From positions 2,666,001 through 2,730,000 of the forward strand of contig NW_026267104.1 of the NCBI RefSeq assembly GCF_014633365.1: DNA of 64,000 bases, read 5' to 3'. Of this stretch, positions 50,592-63,900 are shown piece after piece. The stretch's first letter is position 1, and every line of letters begins with the position of its first letter. The notes beneath the pieces were generated by a model. The model had not been told where the DNA came from and searched no databases. It saw nothing but the letters and a program-made list of their open reading frames with translations. The translations under genes were made by a program, and so were the position numbers. This DNA comes from Diospyros lotus (taxonomy: Eukaryota; Streptophyta; Magnoliopsida; Ericales; Ebenaceae).

Positions 50592-53181
50592 GTTTATGTA
50601 ATACTTGTACACGCTGGAAGTGTGATTCTGGTCTCTATTATTTAACCAGTGGACAGTGCGAGCCATAATTATAGAAAATCTTGTGGGCTTCTCATATGAT
50701 CAACTGTAACATGTTATAAGAGATGCCTGCATAATGATAGGGGTGAGATCTGGGTTCACATTTTGGAAGCTAATGGTCAAATCTTAAATCTTGTTTTCTT
50801 TGTGAGAATCGTTTGAAGCGGAAGTAACCTAAGTTGCAAAATATTAGGTTTTTAAGAGGGTATGTGAAAACTTGGAAATGTGGATGAGAATAGCCATGTA
50901 AGGAAGGGAAGGCATGCGAGTAAGGCAGCAGGCATTGCTTTCCCAGAAAAAGGCACAAATCTTTGCAGTATTCATGACCCCTCTTAACGACGGGTACAAA
51001 CTGCTAAATTTAGGGGTTCCTATTTGAATTTGAATGAATACCGCCACCTATTTTGTATCCGTACTATTGATCTGACTGGCTTGGAAAGATGAAGGGTAAG
51101 TTTCATGTGGTGGTATCTCTGGAGTGATCACTTATGTGTTTTCAAAATAAATAAATAAATAAATAATTGAACAAAAAGACTCGTCTTGTGTCAAAACGGG
51201 TTTTGACAGACAGGAACCCAAATGGCTGGGTGAGAGAGGAATTACTTAGAAGGAATGACTGGCTGCGAACAAATCGAGCGAACAACTAGCCGTGAGGCTT
51301 CGGGATTCAATGATCGAGAGAGGGGCGATCTTCGGTGAAGGAACGATGACTTGAACCGGAAGCGAGGGATCGACGGAACAGTAAGTGCTCGACTGAGATA
51401 ATGGACTTGGGATTCAGAAACAAAGGGAAAGAAGAAGAAAAAGAAGAAAGAAGACTGAAAAAAGAGGAAAAAATGGGCTTTGGCCACTGAGATGTGTGCG
51501 TGAGTGATCGCCTGAGTGATTGTCATCAGAAACTCATTTTGGGCCATTTTATGTAAATTGCAAAATGACCTCGAAATGTTTCTAGCATTTCTCGTTTCGA
51601 AATGTTTTGGATTTTTTTCTCTATTTCTGAAACTAGAAATGCTAAAATGACATCTTCAAGCCATTTTCGTGCTTCATTGGTGGCTAGTTTAGTTTATTTA
51701 ATCTAAAGTTTGGATAAAAATATATTTTTTTGTATTGACTTTATGTTTATGGTTTGTAAGCTATTTCATGTGAGATTAATTAGTGTAAACCTAAAAATCA
51801 ATAAGTTTGATTTCTCCTATTAAGATGAACAAAGAAATTAAGGTCATAACTCATAAGCGTAATAACGTGTTGGGTCTTTTAAGTTCATTGGGCCTAGGCG
51901 ATACCTAATAAAATTAGATTAGGAAGAAATCTTAATAAGAGTTTGGCTTGTTATTGAAATATAGCTCAGTCTTTTTATATAATTATAGAATTATTCAACT
52001 AGAAATTCCTTTTAATGTGGGAGGATTCTAATTTTTGAGTTGTGGTAATTAAAAGTGAGTCCTTCGTGAGATGTTATTTCTTAAATAAAATTATATGAAT
52101 ATGTTACATCAATTAAATTAGTGGATGAAGATTAATAATTGTGCGTTGATGATTTCAATTCAAGTTTTGAAAACTTCAAACACTTGATCTCCCACTATTC
52201 TTTTATAAAAGAAATTATTGACTTGGCAATAGAAGTTTAGCAAAATATAATTGATCTCATGAATAACATTTGTATTCAGTATTATCTGATTTTACAAATT
52301 TTATATAAAATTGTTAGTTACATTTTTTCTAATGTCACAGACAAAGAAAAATGACAGATGAGCATGTTATGTTAGGAAGAGATTTAGGTACCTTTGATGT
52401 ATGAGTTCGCTCATGTACCAAATGAATAAAATTATCACGTCATTTAATAATTTTAAGTTTAATTAATTTTTATTTTTATATTTCACTAAATCTATAAAAT
52501 TATTTATTAAGATGATGTTTGTTAAAATGAGCAAGATAAGATAATATCGAGATAAGATTGAGATACTTTTCAGACCAAGATATGAAATGATCAAGATAAG
52601 ATCGAGAAGCATTATAAAATTTCTATCAAACTGTTTATTAAATTTTTTAAAATTCATTAATAACTGTATTTTTTCTTTCCATGAATTTGTTAATACATAT
52701 GATAAGTACTAATATAAGGATTTTTTTATCAAAATATTCTTGAATTCATTTAAAATTATTTGTTAACATCAGTAAGTAGTTATTTTAAAAATAAATATCA
52801 TGCTCTTTTATAACAATATAATAAAATCAGCCATAGGCAAATAAAATAGAAATATAAAATAAATAGACGTAATGAAAGAGACACCTATCAACATCAAAAC
52901 CTATTTATTTCTAGCCGTTACTGAATTCTTTTTGTTATATGAACAAAAAGGACGCGTAGAGTAACCGCTTCCGCTCCAGTCCACACAGGTGCCTTCACCC
53001 CAACAAACACTCCTCTTTTCATTCGTTCAATCCGATCCTTCACCTTCACGTGCGTTCTTGTTCTCACGCTTGTCTTCAACACTCAGAATCCGCACCTCTT
53101 CTCTCTCTGGAGTCTAGATTATCGACCAGAATCATTCTTCAGATCTGAATCTTTTTAGGGCACGCACAGAGGAAAGGGAAG

Positions 53182-53382
53182 ATGTGCTGTGGCAGCAGGA
53201 TGTGCATGCTGTGCACCTGCTTGATCCTGGTGGTGATCCTGATCGGTCTCTTGTTCGGATTTGGGGTTTTCAGCGATGGATTTCACAAGCTGAAGGACAC
53301 GCTGCACGTTGACGGTGGCGGCGCCACCGTCAGTTCTTCCTCCGGAAGGCCATTCTTAGGTTTCTCTGATCCTCCTCATTAG
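53182..53382 (+). CDS. Small cysteine-rich single-pass membrane protein, 66 aa (copy 2)
   Basis: Protein identical to that at 26125-26325: Cys-rich N-terminus, one hydrophobic span at about residues 14-31, Gly/Ser-rich tail. The homopolymer just after the stop differs between copies, whereas the coding region does not. That fits purifying selection or simply recent divergence. Function unknown. Confidence 0.7.
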   Translation: MCCGSRMCMLCTCLILVVILIGLLFGFGVFSDGFHKLKDTLHVDGGGATVSSSSGRPFLGFSDPPH

Positions 53383-54904
53383 TAGGGTTTTTGTTTTTTG
53401 GGGGGTTCGATTCTTGTTCGTAACTGTTGCAGATGCTACCTTCTTGTAGATAGATAAGGTTCTGACTCTTTCGATTATTTCCCTCTTCCTTCTTGATCTT
53501 CTTCTTGTTATTCGTAAAGTAGAAAACGATTTGGATTGGAATTTCGTTGGATTTGGTTCTGAATTTTATGGGTCTTGATCTCTGTGACCGTGATTGATTT
53601 ATCCTTAATTTTATCTTGTGCATTATGCGTTTGACAGTTAGTGTACTGGGTGGACAGATTTGTTTTTCTCCCCGATGCCGGGGTTGTCCGCATCCCTGAC
53701 ACGGAGGGGGTCTACGCTTCTCTCATTTTGTTCGTATCGTGCCCGTTCCGAACAATGTAACATTCTCTTTTATCGATGCCTTTATTCCTTTCCTCTGTTC
53801 TAAATGTGATAGGCCAGCAAATATGAAATTTTTTGAAAGCCAAATAAGTTGACAGACAAACTTATGACAAACAAGTCTCCGCTGTTAACTTACCAGCTTA
53901 AAATGCAAAATATATTATTGATAACTTTTATAGACATAAAAAAGATGATTCTTATATATATGCTTGGTTGACTCTCAATACTAATACCAAAATTTAATCC
54001 GTGACATGTTGTTCCTAACCCATTCCCCTTTTTGTTGTCTGGATTTAGGACCCATTTTATAATAAAGGGTTAGTTAGTGGGTGAATTTCAACTAACCTTA
54101 CTGGCTATAAAGTAAATCACATTTGACTAATAGATGCCGAGGATGGGTGCATTTCAACTTTACGTGGCATTACCTCTTTTATTCTCCTTTTTTACGTCTC
54201 ATTTTTGGCAGCAGCTTTGCTTCTGGAAGTGGGACCAGGTTACCCAGCTTGTGATAACATATTCAATATGATTAGGGTGTAGTCATTTGTTGCAATATAT
54301 TTAGATTACCGCTATTGGTAAAGATAAATTTTAACCTAATTCATAAATTTGCATATCCTTACCAACTCTATATCACAATTTTACTAAATATTTTGTCCAA
54401 ACTTGAAATGTAGCGATTGAAATCACAATTCATTCCATCCATCATGTATAGAGTTGAACCACTCCATCAGACGTCTTAGTATTATTCTTCTGTATTATAT
54501 ACTTTAATTTTGATAATTTGGGTCTTCACGAGTTGTTCTTTTAAACGATGCACTGTTAGGTAAAAAATATGTTTTCCTTTTTAAATAACACGAGCTCAAA
54601 ATACCAAAAATAAATCATTGGATGCTTTGGCGAAATTTACATTTGCAGGGGTGTTGTGTTGGGTCTTGTGATCCCAAAAAGAATTGGGCCACTGAAGGAG
54701 GCCAATAGGATTGGGCCTGTTAAGGATTCCCAAAAAGAATTGGACCTTGATTAAGATGATGATGGTAAACCAAAACTACTTGAGCAGGAAGCTTTTCCCT
54801 GCTCAACAAAACTACAGGATACAGGTAAATATAATCTTCTTCTTCATGCCTTCTGAATCTCCAGCTACCTGATGCTTCTCCAAAGCAAGGTTCGCAATAA
54901 CTGC

Positions 54905-57900
54905 TTAAGATGGTTGAGAACTACCTGCTGTTACCTTGGATCCTTGGGGATTTGGATTTGGAGACTTTTCATCCTCTTCAGTTCTAGTGACACCATTTGG
55001 TGATCCAGAATATGCACTACCAGGGACCTTGACTAAGAGCTCCTCGTCCATCGCATTGTCCTGGTCCTGAAAATTGTGCAAAACACCCCTAATTTACCAG
55101 GTAAAACATGAAAGCATACGTTGCCTAAACATGGTGCTCCAATGGGTTAAAAATTCAGTTTTAAGAGTACGATTAGGAACAAATACACCAAACTTTAATC
55201 TCATCAAGTGGAGTTTGTACGAATTCTAGCTTACCAATTATCTCTAAGAGTGGTAGGGAAACATTTGAAAAGGTGAGTGCTCACAACCAAAATAAATAAA
55301 ATGGGTGTTGAAAAGCGCAACATTCCTTCTACTATTACTCCAAGGCAAGGCTAAAATGTTAAATTATCAATTTCATACAGGAAAGGAAACCACACCAATT
55401 TATGCCATCGTACATCATAAATAGTGTTTGAGGCAGTCTTTACAGTTAAATGATATAAAGGCTGATCCATCATTTTCTCCTTTTGCAGTAAACTAACATA
55501 AAATTTTTGCCAGTGTCGTCAGTGGTTTCACCAAAAACACATACACATCTGCTATAATTTTTGACTCACTCCATGATCCTTTTCAACAACCAACTGCAAA
55601 CTTAAGTAATATATAGTCAACTATTACTAAATCCAAAAATATAGTACACAAGACCATCTTTCATTTCAAAAGAAGCAGCAAGTGAATTCCATTTTGCATT
55701 CAGGAAAAGTATGATACCTTAGTAGATTCAGTTTGTTCTGGTTTTTGAATATTCCTGAGGTGATCAACAAGGACTTTGAGTTGTTTCCTGGCATTCATCC
55801 TTGCTGAGCGCCGTTGAGCACACTGTGCAGCAGTAACATCAGCATGACATACCACACAGAGGGTCCTCATGTTCTCTAGCCTGCATTCACCTGTAAAATT
55901 TAATGAAATGAATACGTTTCTAAATCTCCAAATTAAAAGCCAATGAATTTGGCGTCTATGGTATGAACTTCAAATTTTAAAACGTTCAGTCAAAGTCTAA
56001 GAGGACTTTCTATCATTTTGAGGTTAAGGAAAGGAGGAACTTAATTTTTTTTGAAATCAACCATGTTTCACAAAATACTGCAGTAACTAGTAAGAATATG
56101 ATGAAATTAAGTTTCCCAATTCACTTACATTTATATAATTTACTTGGATTCATTATTTACCATTAAATTAGTTCAGATTTTATCCAATAAGATATTCAAA
56201 TCTATCTAGCGTTTAAATTTGGTTTGTGTATTCATTTTCATAAGGTACACCTTGTTGGTTAGCTGGGTGCCCTGAAAACTAATATTAGAAGAGAATAATA
56301 GTATCCATTTTAAGATCAAGAAATTAGCTTTTTAGCATGATATAAGCAATAAATTAAGCAGTGTGGGTAACAACATGAAAACAGGTCAGGTCCAGACAAG
56401 ATGAGAGATCTTTGAAGACTGAAAAAACATCAGAATGGCTGGTATGGAGGAGCAGCCCCTGAAATGGTTAATCTAAGTATGATTGGAGTTTGTGTTGTAA
56501 AAGAATAAAAAAAAAAGAATATAGCACACCTCCCCCTTGGTAGACAGGTACAATGTGGTCCGCATGCCATGCATTGCCTTCAGTTGGATCATGTACAAGC
56601 TTTTCAAGCCTGACAATGTCAAAAAATTTGTAACAGGCTTTCAGTATGAGTTAGGACATGAAGAAAAATATAGAAGAAATTTCCAAAACTTATCACAGGT
56701 TTTTGTGTGATTTAGGACATGAAGAAAATACAACAAAAGTTTTCTTTAGCTTCTTAATATTCTACTCATTATGATATATTAAAATATGTCAAAAAGCAGA
56801 CTAAACCTTGGGTCTCTGTCTGCTTTTTAAGTATGGCACCAGATGCCTGCATGACTTGCCTTTTTTTTAAACCTTTTATTGGTACAAACCAGGCTGAAGC
56901 CAAATGGTTGCATTTATTATTACATTTAGTAAAGCTGAGCCAGATGTTTGTAGAGAATACACAGCCAAGAACCTGAATGGGTCTATCAGAGTTTAGTTCT
57001 ACTTATCACCTAAATGATGATTAACATGGTATAAAGATGGAAAATATCCTTGTTACAGGGTCAAAGCAATATTGAGTGAAAAATATTACAATTATCATGT
57101 AAAAACAGAACTTCTAACTTCAACATACACAAATTATGACATGAAAATTCACATCTCGAAACATGATTGTACATGCAGCTGTCTCGTGCTGCCATTACAA
57201 CTTTAAAGCAAATAACCAATCATGATATAACTGATTTAGGAACTCACAATTTCTTCCGTCCAGCCAATTTTGGTGCTACCTTTTCAATATACTTCTGCCG
57301 CTTTTCATAGGATAAAGGTCTTATGTGCTCCACAAGTTGGTGGCAGTCCAATTTGCATTTTGTGCAAATGCCTCGTTCAATTTCAAAAAGCTCCTGCAAA
57401 ACTCCAGGTTGGACACAATTTGCGACAAATACAAAGTAGAATATGAAGACGACTGTCAATCCAAGAGCATGGTTGAGGTCTAACCTGACGGAGGAATCTC
57501 TTGCTAGTTCTTAACCGATATTCTTCATAGCAACTCAGTTTACAAAAAAGATCCTCGAGGAATTCAGGTCCCTTGGCATTTTTGCCCCTGAAACACGGAA
57601 TTAATATAAATTCTTAAAAAGCTGTTACTAAGAATCAACTTTTAGCCAAAGTTACCTGCAGGGATTTTGACAGAGCTTGCAGAGTGGATCGCCTGTGACA
57701 GTCCAACCCTGAGTATACTCTTTCTCCTTTTTACCATAACCACCACGGAGACAGACCTTCTTCCATACAGCATTTGATGGTAACTGGTGGCTAATCTCAT
57801 TCAAAGGTGTGGTCCGTCTCTTGCTTCTCCCTTTCAGTAATCCCTGTTAGAGTAAATGGTTTTGAGTTTCAGATAAGAAGTTGATAGTTTTAGTATACAG

Positions 57901-60900
57901 AAATACAAGACACTAGACATACCCCGGTATTGTGATTAAGGTTTTCCTTCAAATAGCACAACTCAATGGATAGAGGTAACTGTAGAGGCTTGACAAGCAA
58001 CTTGCTTCGATCAATAGGCCTGAGATTATTCCAATCGCTGACAAATTCCAGAAGGGCATGCCTATATGCTGGATTAAGATTTGGTGACTCGAGTTCCTCG
58101 AGTCGAAAATTTTCAAAAAGCGGTCTTGGTCTTGAATCTATTCCAGGAATGCAAGAGTATAAATGGATCCTTCCAGTATACTGGCTCACCTGAAAAGTAG
58201 GCTAAAACAGTGAATATATCTATATTTGTAAGATCATGTATTCACCTCCACATATTCTGCTACCAATGGAAAAGATAAAAGAAGCACTACAGATTCTTCC
58301 AGCAATAACATGTTATTACAACAATAACAAATTCACAAGCCTTAATTCCACATGGGGCTACATGAAATTTAGCTCTATCCATGAAAATAGGCAACACCAT
58401 ATTAATATAATTTGATTTTTCAAGAATTAAAAGATTCTTTAACAAGTTTTTGGAAAGCATTATAGATTCTTCAGCAGGCTCAAGTGTAGAAAAGTAGCAG
58501 AGATCTGTAAGTCAACCACAGTTTGACCAGTTCACAACTATTGATTATGAAATCAAATATCGTTATATCTTAATAGTCAACTACTTGATCAAGAAAAACT
58601 ACTATAATTCATGGCACATTACCTCAAAACGGAGACATTCTGCCTGGAAAGAGCAACTTGAATCAGCTTCATTCAGTGCAACAGATCCATCAGAAATTGA
58701 ATTATCTCCCTGCATTTCAAATTACTCACAACTCAAATAAAATAATAAATAAAAGAACACACTGTGGAAGGGCTTCTTCATGTTAAAACCTCTTCCAACT
58801 GATCCTTGTCTTCACCGCCCTCTTCAGCATGTTTCCAGAGACTTGTATCAGACACCATGTCAGCCTGTTCATTAAGAAGAAAGCAATTTCCAGCAAATTA
58901 GCCCCATAAGCAAAGAGTAAACCTCCCGCTCTGGAAGAAAGAATTCATGGTACCTTGTCATGTAAATTATCATTTTGCAATGAACTGCCACCAGTTTCAT
59001 TCTGTTCACGAGTTTTATGATTATTCATTTCGGTTATTCCATATTCTTCCACAGGCAATAAATCTGGACTAGAGCTAGAACATGTAAAATGCTGCTTTAT
59101 TTCTACATCAGAGGCACTAGTCTGCGTTGCTCCTCTTGAACTTGGATTTTCAGAATTTCCAGCTGTTTTTTCATTTGGCTCTAAATAAGATATACTTTCA
59201 ACCTGTCAAACCAGTAACAAATATTCAAAAACAGAAACCATATAACTAGACCAAAAATTTACAAATATCTTAAATGTCAATCTGATAAATTTCAGAGTGA
59301 AACAGCTATTGTCATTAAAATAGGCAATAAAATTAGTTTCTTTAAAATTCAAATGCATATAAAATTTTCAGCAGTCAAAGCAGAGAGAAAAGTAGAGTAG
59401 GATTCCAAAGAGGTAGCACTATGTAAAGAGCCCCATAAAAGGCAAAAGACCAAGTTCCAGACAAGAATAACCTCCCACAGAGGCTACAGCTTATAGCAGT
59501 CATTCATAGAGGGAACTTTTCTTGGGCATATAACTAAATTATGCGTGATAATGGTCTCAAAAATACTTATAATCACATAAGAGTATTGACTAATGAACAG
59601 AGAAAATGGTAGTAAATTGAAGAGTATGAACAAACTTCACGAAGTTGCATAAATTAACAAAGATTGAGCCCAGGAGAACAACTTAATGGTCAGCAATGCT
59701 TTAAGGGTGTCCCTACTGCACAAGCCTCCCCACTTTGTGAGACTCGGGGGACGGTCATATTTATACATAGCCTTCCCTTTACTTTTTGCAAAGAGGCCAT
59801 TTCCACAACTCAAACCCATGACCCTTCAGTCATAAAGGAGCAACCTTTACCATGGCTACCAAGGCTTACCCTCATGGTCAGTAATTCTTAACCCTATAAA
59901 ATGACAATGTTGAGATTTCAACAACAAACAAGTGGAGAAAACAGATAAAACATGATTATGATGAGGATTTCAACAACAAACAAGTGGAGAAAACAGAGAA
60001 CATGATTATGATGAGAACATTTGATATAAGTAAATTAAATCCCAAATAGGTAAATAAATTTTGTAAAAGAGCACCTCTATCTCTCGTATTGCCTCATACT
60101 TCCCATCTGTGGTAGATGAAACACGACACAAACTCTTGTTAAGGTATTGCCATCGTGAATCATCTGAAGTATCCTACAACAGGAAAAGCAGTAACATATA
60201 AAAGCAGGAAAGTTTTCTACCAGATAATTGTCATAATAATTTCAGAGAAAAAATAGTTAAGAAAGTAAATAAACTAGTACCATTGCACAGAAAATATAAA
60301 CATTGACAGCTTTGGTTTGTCCTCGCCTATGAGCTCTATCTTCAGCCTTCAAGATTTGAAGCTTGTGTTAAGCATAAAAAAATCATAGAAGAAACTAGAA
60401 CAAATTGATAAACCATGAGATTATATAAAAGTTAGAAGTTTCTTCTCATTGCATGTTTTAGGAGCAGACCGAGCCCAAGTTAAGTTTTTTCCTTCTCTTT
60501 TTCAGGGAAAGAGAGCATACAGCCCTAGATCCACAGATGTGAAGTTTCAGTGTGATACAAAAAAGAATTGCGCTTATCATATGCATCATACTACAAAAGA
60601 AAAATAATGGTTAATAAGAAAATAATACAACTAAAGTAATAAAAGAACAAAAATAAAAAAAAAAAATTGATATCAAGAATAAATCCTTCAGGATGCTTGA
60701 GCTTGTAAGGAGAACCACCGGCAGGTCTAGCTGGGGTACAATTGGAATGCAAAAAATCAAACACTTAACAATATCATAGCCATAAATCTATCATATGCTT
60801 TATAGGCATTGAAGCTTCTGAAGTATACCTTACCTGCAACTACCATGGGTCAAGCGCTGATTAAAATGTGTCTACAGGCCTTGCCTTCCAAACAGGGTCA

Positions 60901-63900
60901 TGGGTGGGCTGTTTCATATTTGAACTTATCATAAAAACCTAATCCAGCAATGGTGTATATTGATCAATTTGACTGCCTCACCAATGGGGCTCCATACACC
61001 AATAACGAAATCACAAGATAGGGTTTAGAAGGATTGCGTACTTAGGCTGATTTGAGTGCATGCTACCAAGTTCTACATTGGAAACTCCCAATTATGCTCT
61101 TTACATGTGACAAAGCAAGATCAGCTTTTCAAAGGAAAATATAAAAATTTATTTTATAGATAAATTCAAAAATTATGTTAGTGTTCTAAGATTCTTCTAC
61201 ATCAAGTAACAATTACTTTATAACTTTTGCTTTTACAGGTTTCTTTTCATTGATCATCAATATGAACCCAGTTGACTACAGAACTCAAGAAACACATTCA
61301 AGTTCTACAGCATCGCAAGCAATTATCCACACACAAAATAATAAAGAAAGAAAAGGGAATAGAAAACCCAGTTGTGGAATATAATTCCATACATAGTCAA
61401 TGGATAAACAAATCTGAATCAACTAATTGCTTGATCTCTCAACCAATAACTTGATAAAATATTAGAATGAACAACCATTTTCCAGAATATGTAAAGTAAA
61501 TACACCTGCCGCAGACGAGATGGGTCCCGAGGCAGTTCCAAGAACACAACATGCTGTGCAGATGAGAAATCAAGTCCAACACTCGCAGCCATGATTCCAA
61601 TTATTGCAATTTTAACCTGAAGAAGACAATTAACATTTTATCATAAAATGCAGAAAGGATAAAACCACAAGAATGCATTTCTTCTATTTTGCCTTTCATC
61701 TTCTATAAGTTGATCTTTACATTCAAGTCGCTGCAACCATAAGGAAGCCAAGCCAAAATATCCATATAGAAATTAAGACATCGAAATGAATAAAAGCATG
61801 GCATACCCAACCAACTCTACTAGAATATCTGTTTTCAACTAACTGTATATGTGGACTACAAACTGTTCAAACACTTCAAAGATTAACATTAAGCCCCTAA
61901 GAAATACTGAAAGAAAGAAAAGAATATCCCATGGTAAAAATACTAATGCATGTAATGATCAGTAGGCTTTGGTAACAACTGAAAGAATTTAATAAACTTG
62001 TAAAAGAGAGAGTGTACAGGCCTCTTTTGATGACTGGAATGAAAGGACAGCTGACTGCCTATCTCTGGGCTGCGTGTTCCCATCAATGCGGACAAACCCA
62101 ATACCTTTATCACACACAAACTCCTGAGAAATTAAAATGAAAAAAAGAAAAATCATGCTCAAAGTATCAGCAAAATGACACGGGAAATTTTTATACCAAA
62201 GCAAATTTAAATTTTACAATATGTATCAAAAGTGAATTATACTTCTATGTTTTGTGTGTATCTGCGCTTGACGAAACTCTTTCAACCAGAAATAGAAAAC
62301 AAAATAACCAAGAGCAAGACTGGATAATCAAATTCATATCTAGAAAGCAGAGAAAAGGGAAAAGCAACAACATACTGTTAGTATAGTGTATGGTATAAGG
62401 GCATTTATGTAACTATGTGAATAATGGTGCAATGCTTAACATTTTCCAATGCAATTCCTCACCTGCACTCTATCAAGAACCTTGTGGTGATGACCAAATA
62501 TTATCATTTTGGGGCTAGGTTCTGGATTATTGGCACCATCTGCCTCTGCAAAGATTGGGTGCATGGAGAGCCACTCAAAGAATCCTGACAACTTCGCAAT
62601 ACCTACCTCCTTCTCAGAAAGCATCCTCAATGATTTGTGATTGCTGCCACTCCCTAAAGCATGAAAACAGAGACTCAGAACAATATATTTGTCATGTATT
62701 GTAAGCTCGAGCATGGTTTCTGCAAAAGTAAACCAATACTGCAGTTCACAAGCACTGGAGATAAAAGAACAATGTGGAAATTCTTAAAAATTGACAACAT
62801 GATAGGTACCGACATCAAATCAGGCAAGTTTACATACGAGAAAGGTTCAAGGAATAATCCAGGATAAAATTTAATCTTATTCAATATGTCTCAGGCAATA
62901 TGAAGATTTACCTCAAGTTACATTCTCATTTCTCAAGTAGAAGGCCATACTACCCCATATCCCCAAGTCACCAGATAAAGTAGGAGGACGTGTCTGTGTT
63001 AGATGCCGAACTCCATAATACAGATAAAATCAGAAAGGAAGTTAAAATTTTATTGTATTTCTGTGATGATTAATGGTTAATTCCAGGATGGAGTAAATTT
63101 GTACCAGCATGAGGATCTTAGTTTTCTTCTTCAGTTCAACATGGAAAAAATTTTATTTGACACTTGGCATTAGTTAACCTAACTAAACAAGTCCACTTTC
63201 AGATTTCCATCTATTATCATGTCAAACTTCAACGTACTCTGAGATCAATGGGAGGGAGTGAAAAGGACCTCCATAATTACCATTCACATGTTCAGCAATA
63301 CATCAAAAATAGAAAAGGCAAAGGTCTATAATAAGTCTATAGAAAATCACTTATCAAAAGATATGTGTGTGTGTGTGTACATAAAGGAGCATCCATAGAG
63401 TAAATTTTTAGCAAGAACAGTACACCATGGTTTACCACACATCATTCAACCAAATTATGAATCTCATCATAATCATTCATCAATAACAGCACAAGTGCAA
63501 CACACATCTTTAGTAACATACACACCTAATGTACCAATCAAGTATGTTCTTTCCATATTATTAGGAACCAAACATATTCACATTCCTTTGTACTAAACAG
63601 AATGATAGATTTCATACTTCATATTAGGCATTTATCACATTGGTAAAACTAAAATATAAGGCATTTATCATGATCCCAAACGCATGGCATATCAAATAAT
63701 TTGACTATTCAAAATTTTCTATTAGAGCTTTGATCAGATAGGAAACAATCATCCAAATAAAAACCTAAATAAATTTTGATAAAATCATTGAAATTCATAA
63801 AATCCAGGAGTTTTAACCACTTAGTAACACAATTGGATGAGAAATTGGGAGGTGTTGTGCATCAGGAGCACCCTTTAATAACACTTTTGGATGCAAACTA

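Larger units (their letters stand above)
29118..56079. repeat. Copy 2 of the 27-kb duplicated segment (right contig start)
   Basis: 26,962 bases collinear with 2043-29017. The first base after the gap corresponds to base 2043. Sequence after 56079 is unique and continues the ZRANB3-like gene without interruption, so the right contig spans that gene properly. Gene content matches copy 1, but SCAPER is intact here. Confidence 0.95.

Noticed and set aside
51242..51547. 101-codon minus-strand ORF downstream of SCAPER copy 2
   Set aside because: Poly-Phe from a purine-rich tract. The frame is not kept in copy 1, which has several indels there.
2043..56079. SCAPER and the small membrane protein as two-member tandem gene families
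   Set aside because: The copies are collinear through introns and intergenic transposons and meet at a 100-N gap, so they are better read as alleles or an unmerged overlap than as paralogues.
57966..58193. 75-codon plus-strand ORF
   Set aside because: Antisense shadow of the ZRANB3-like exon 57923-58189.
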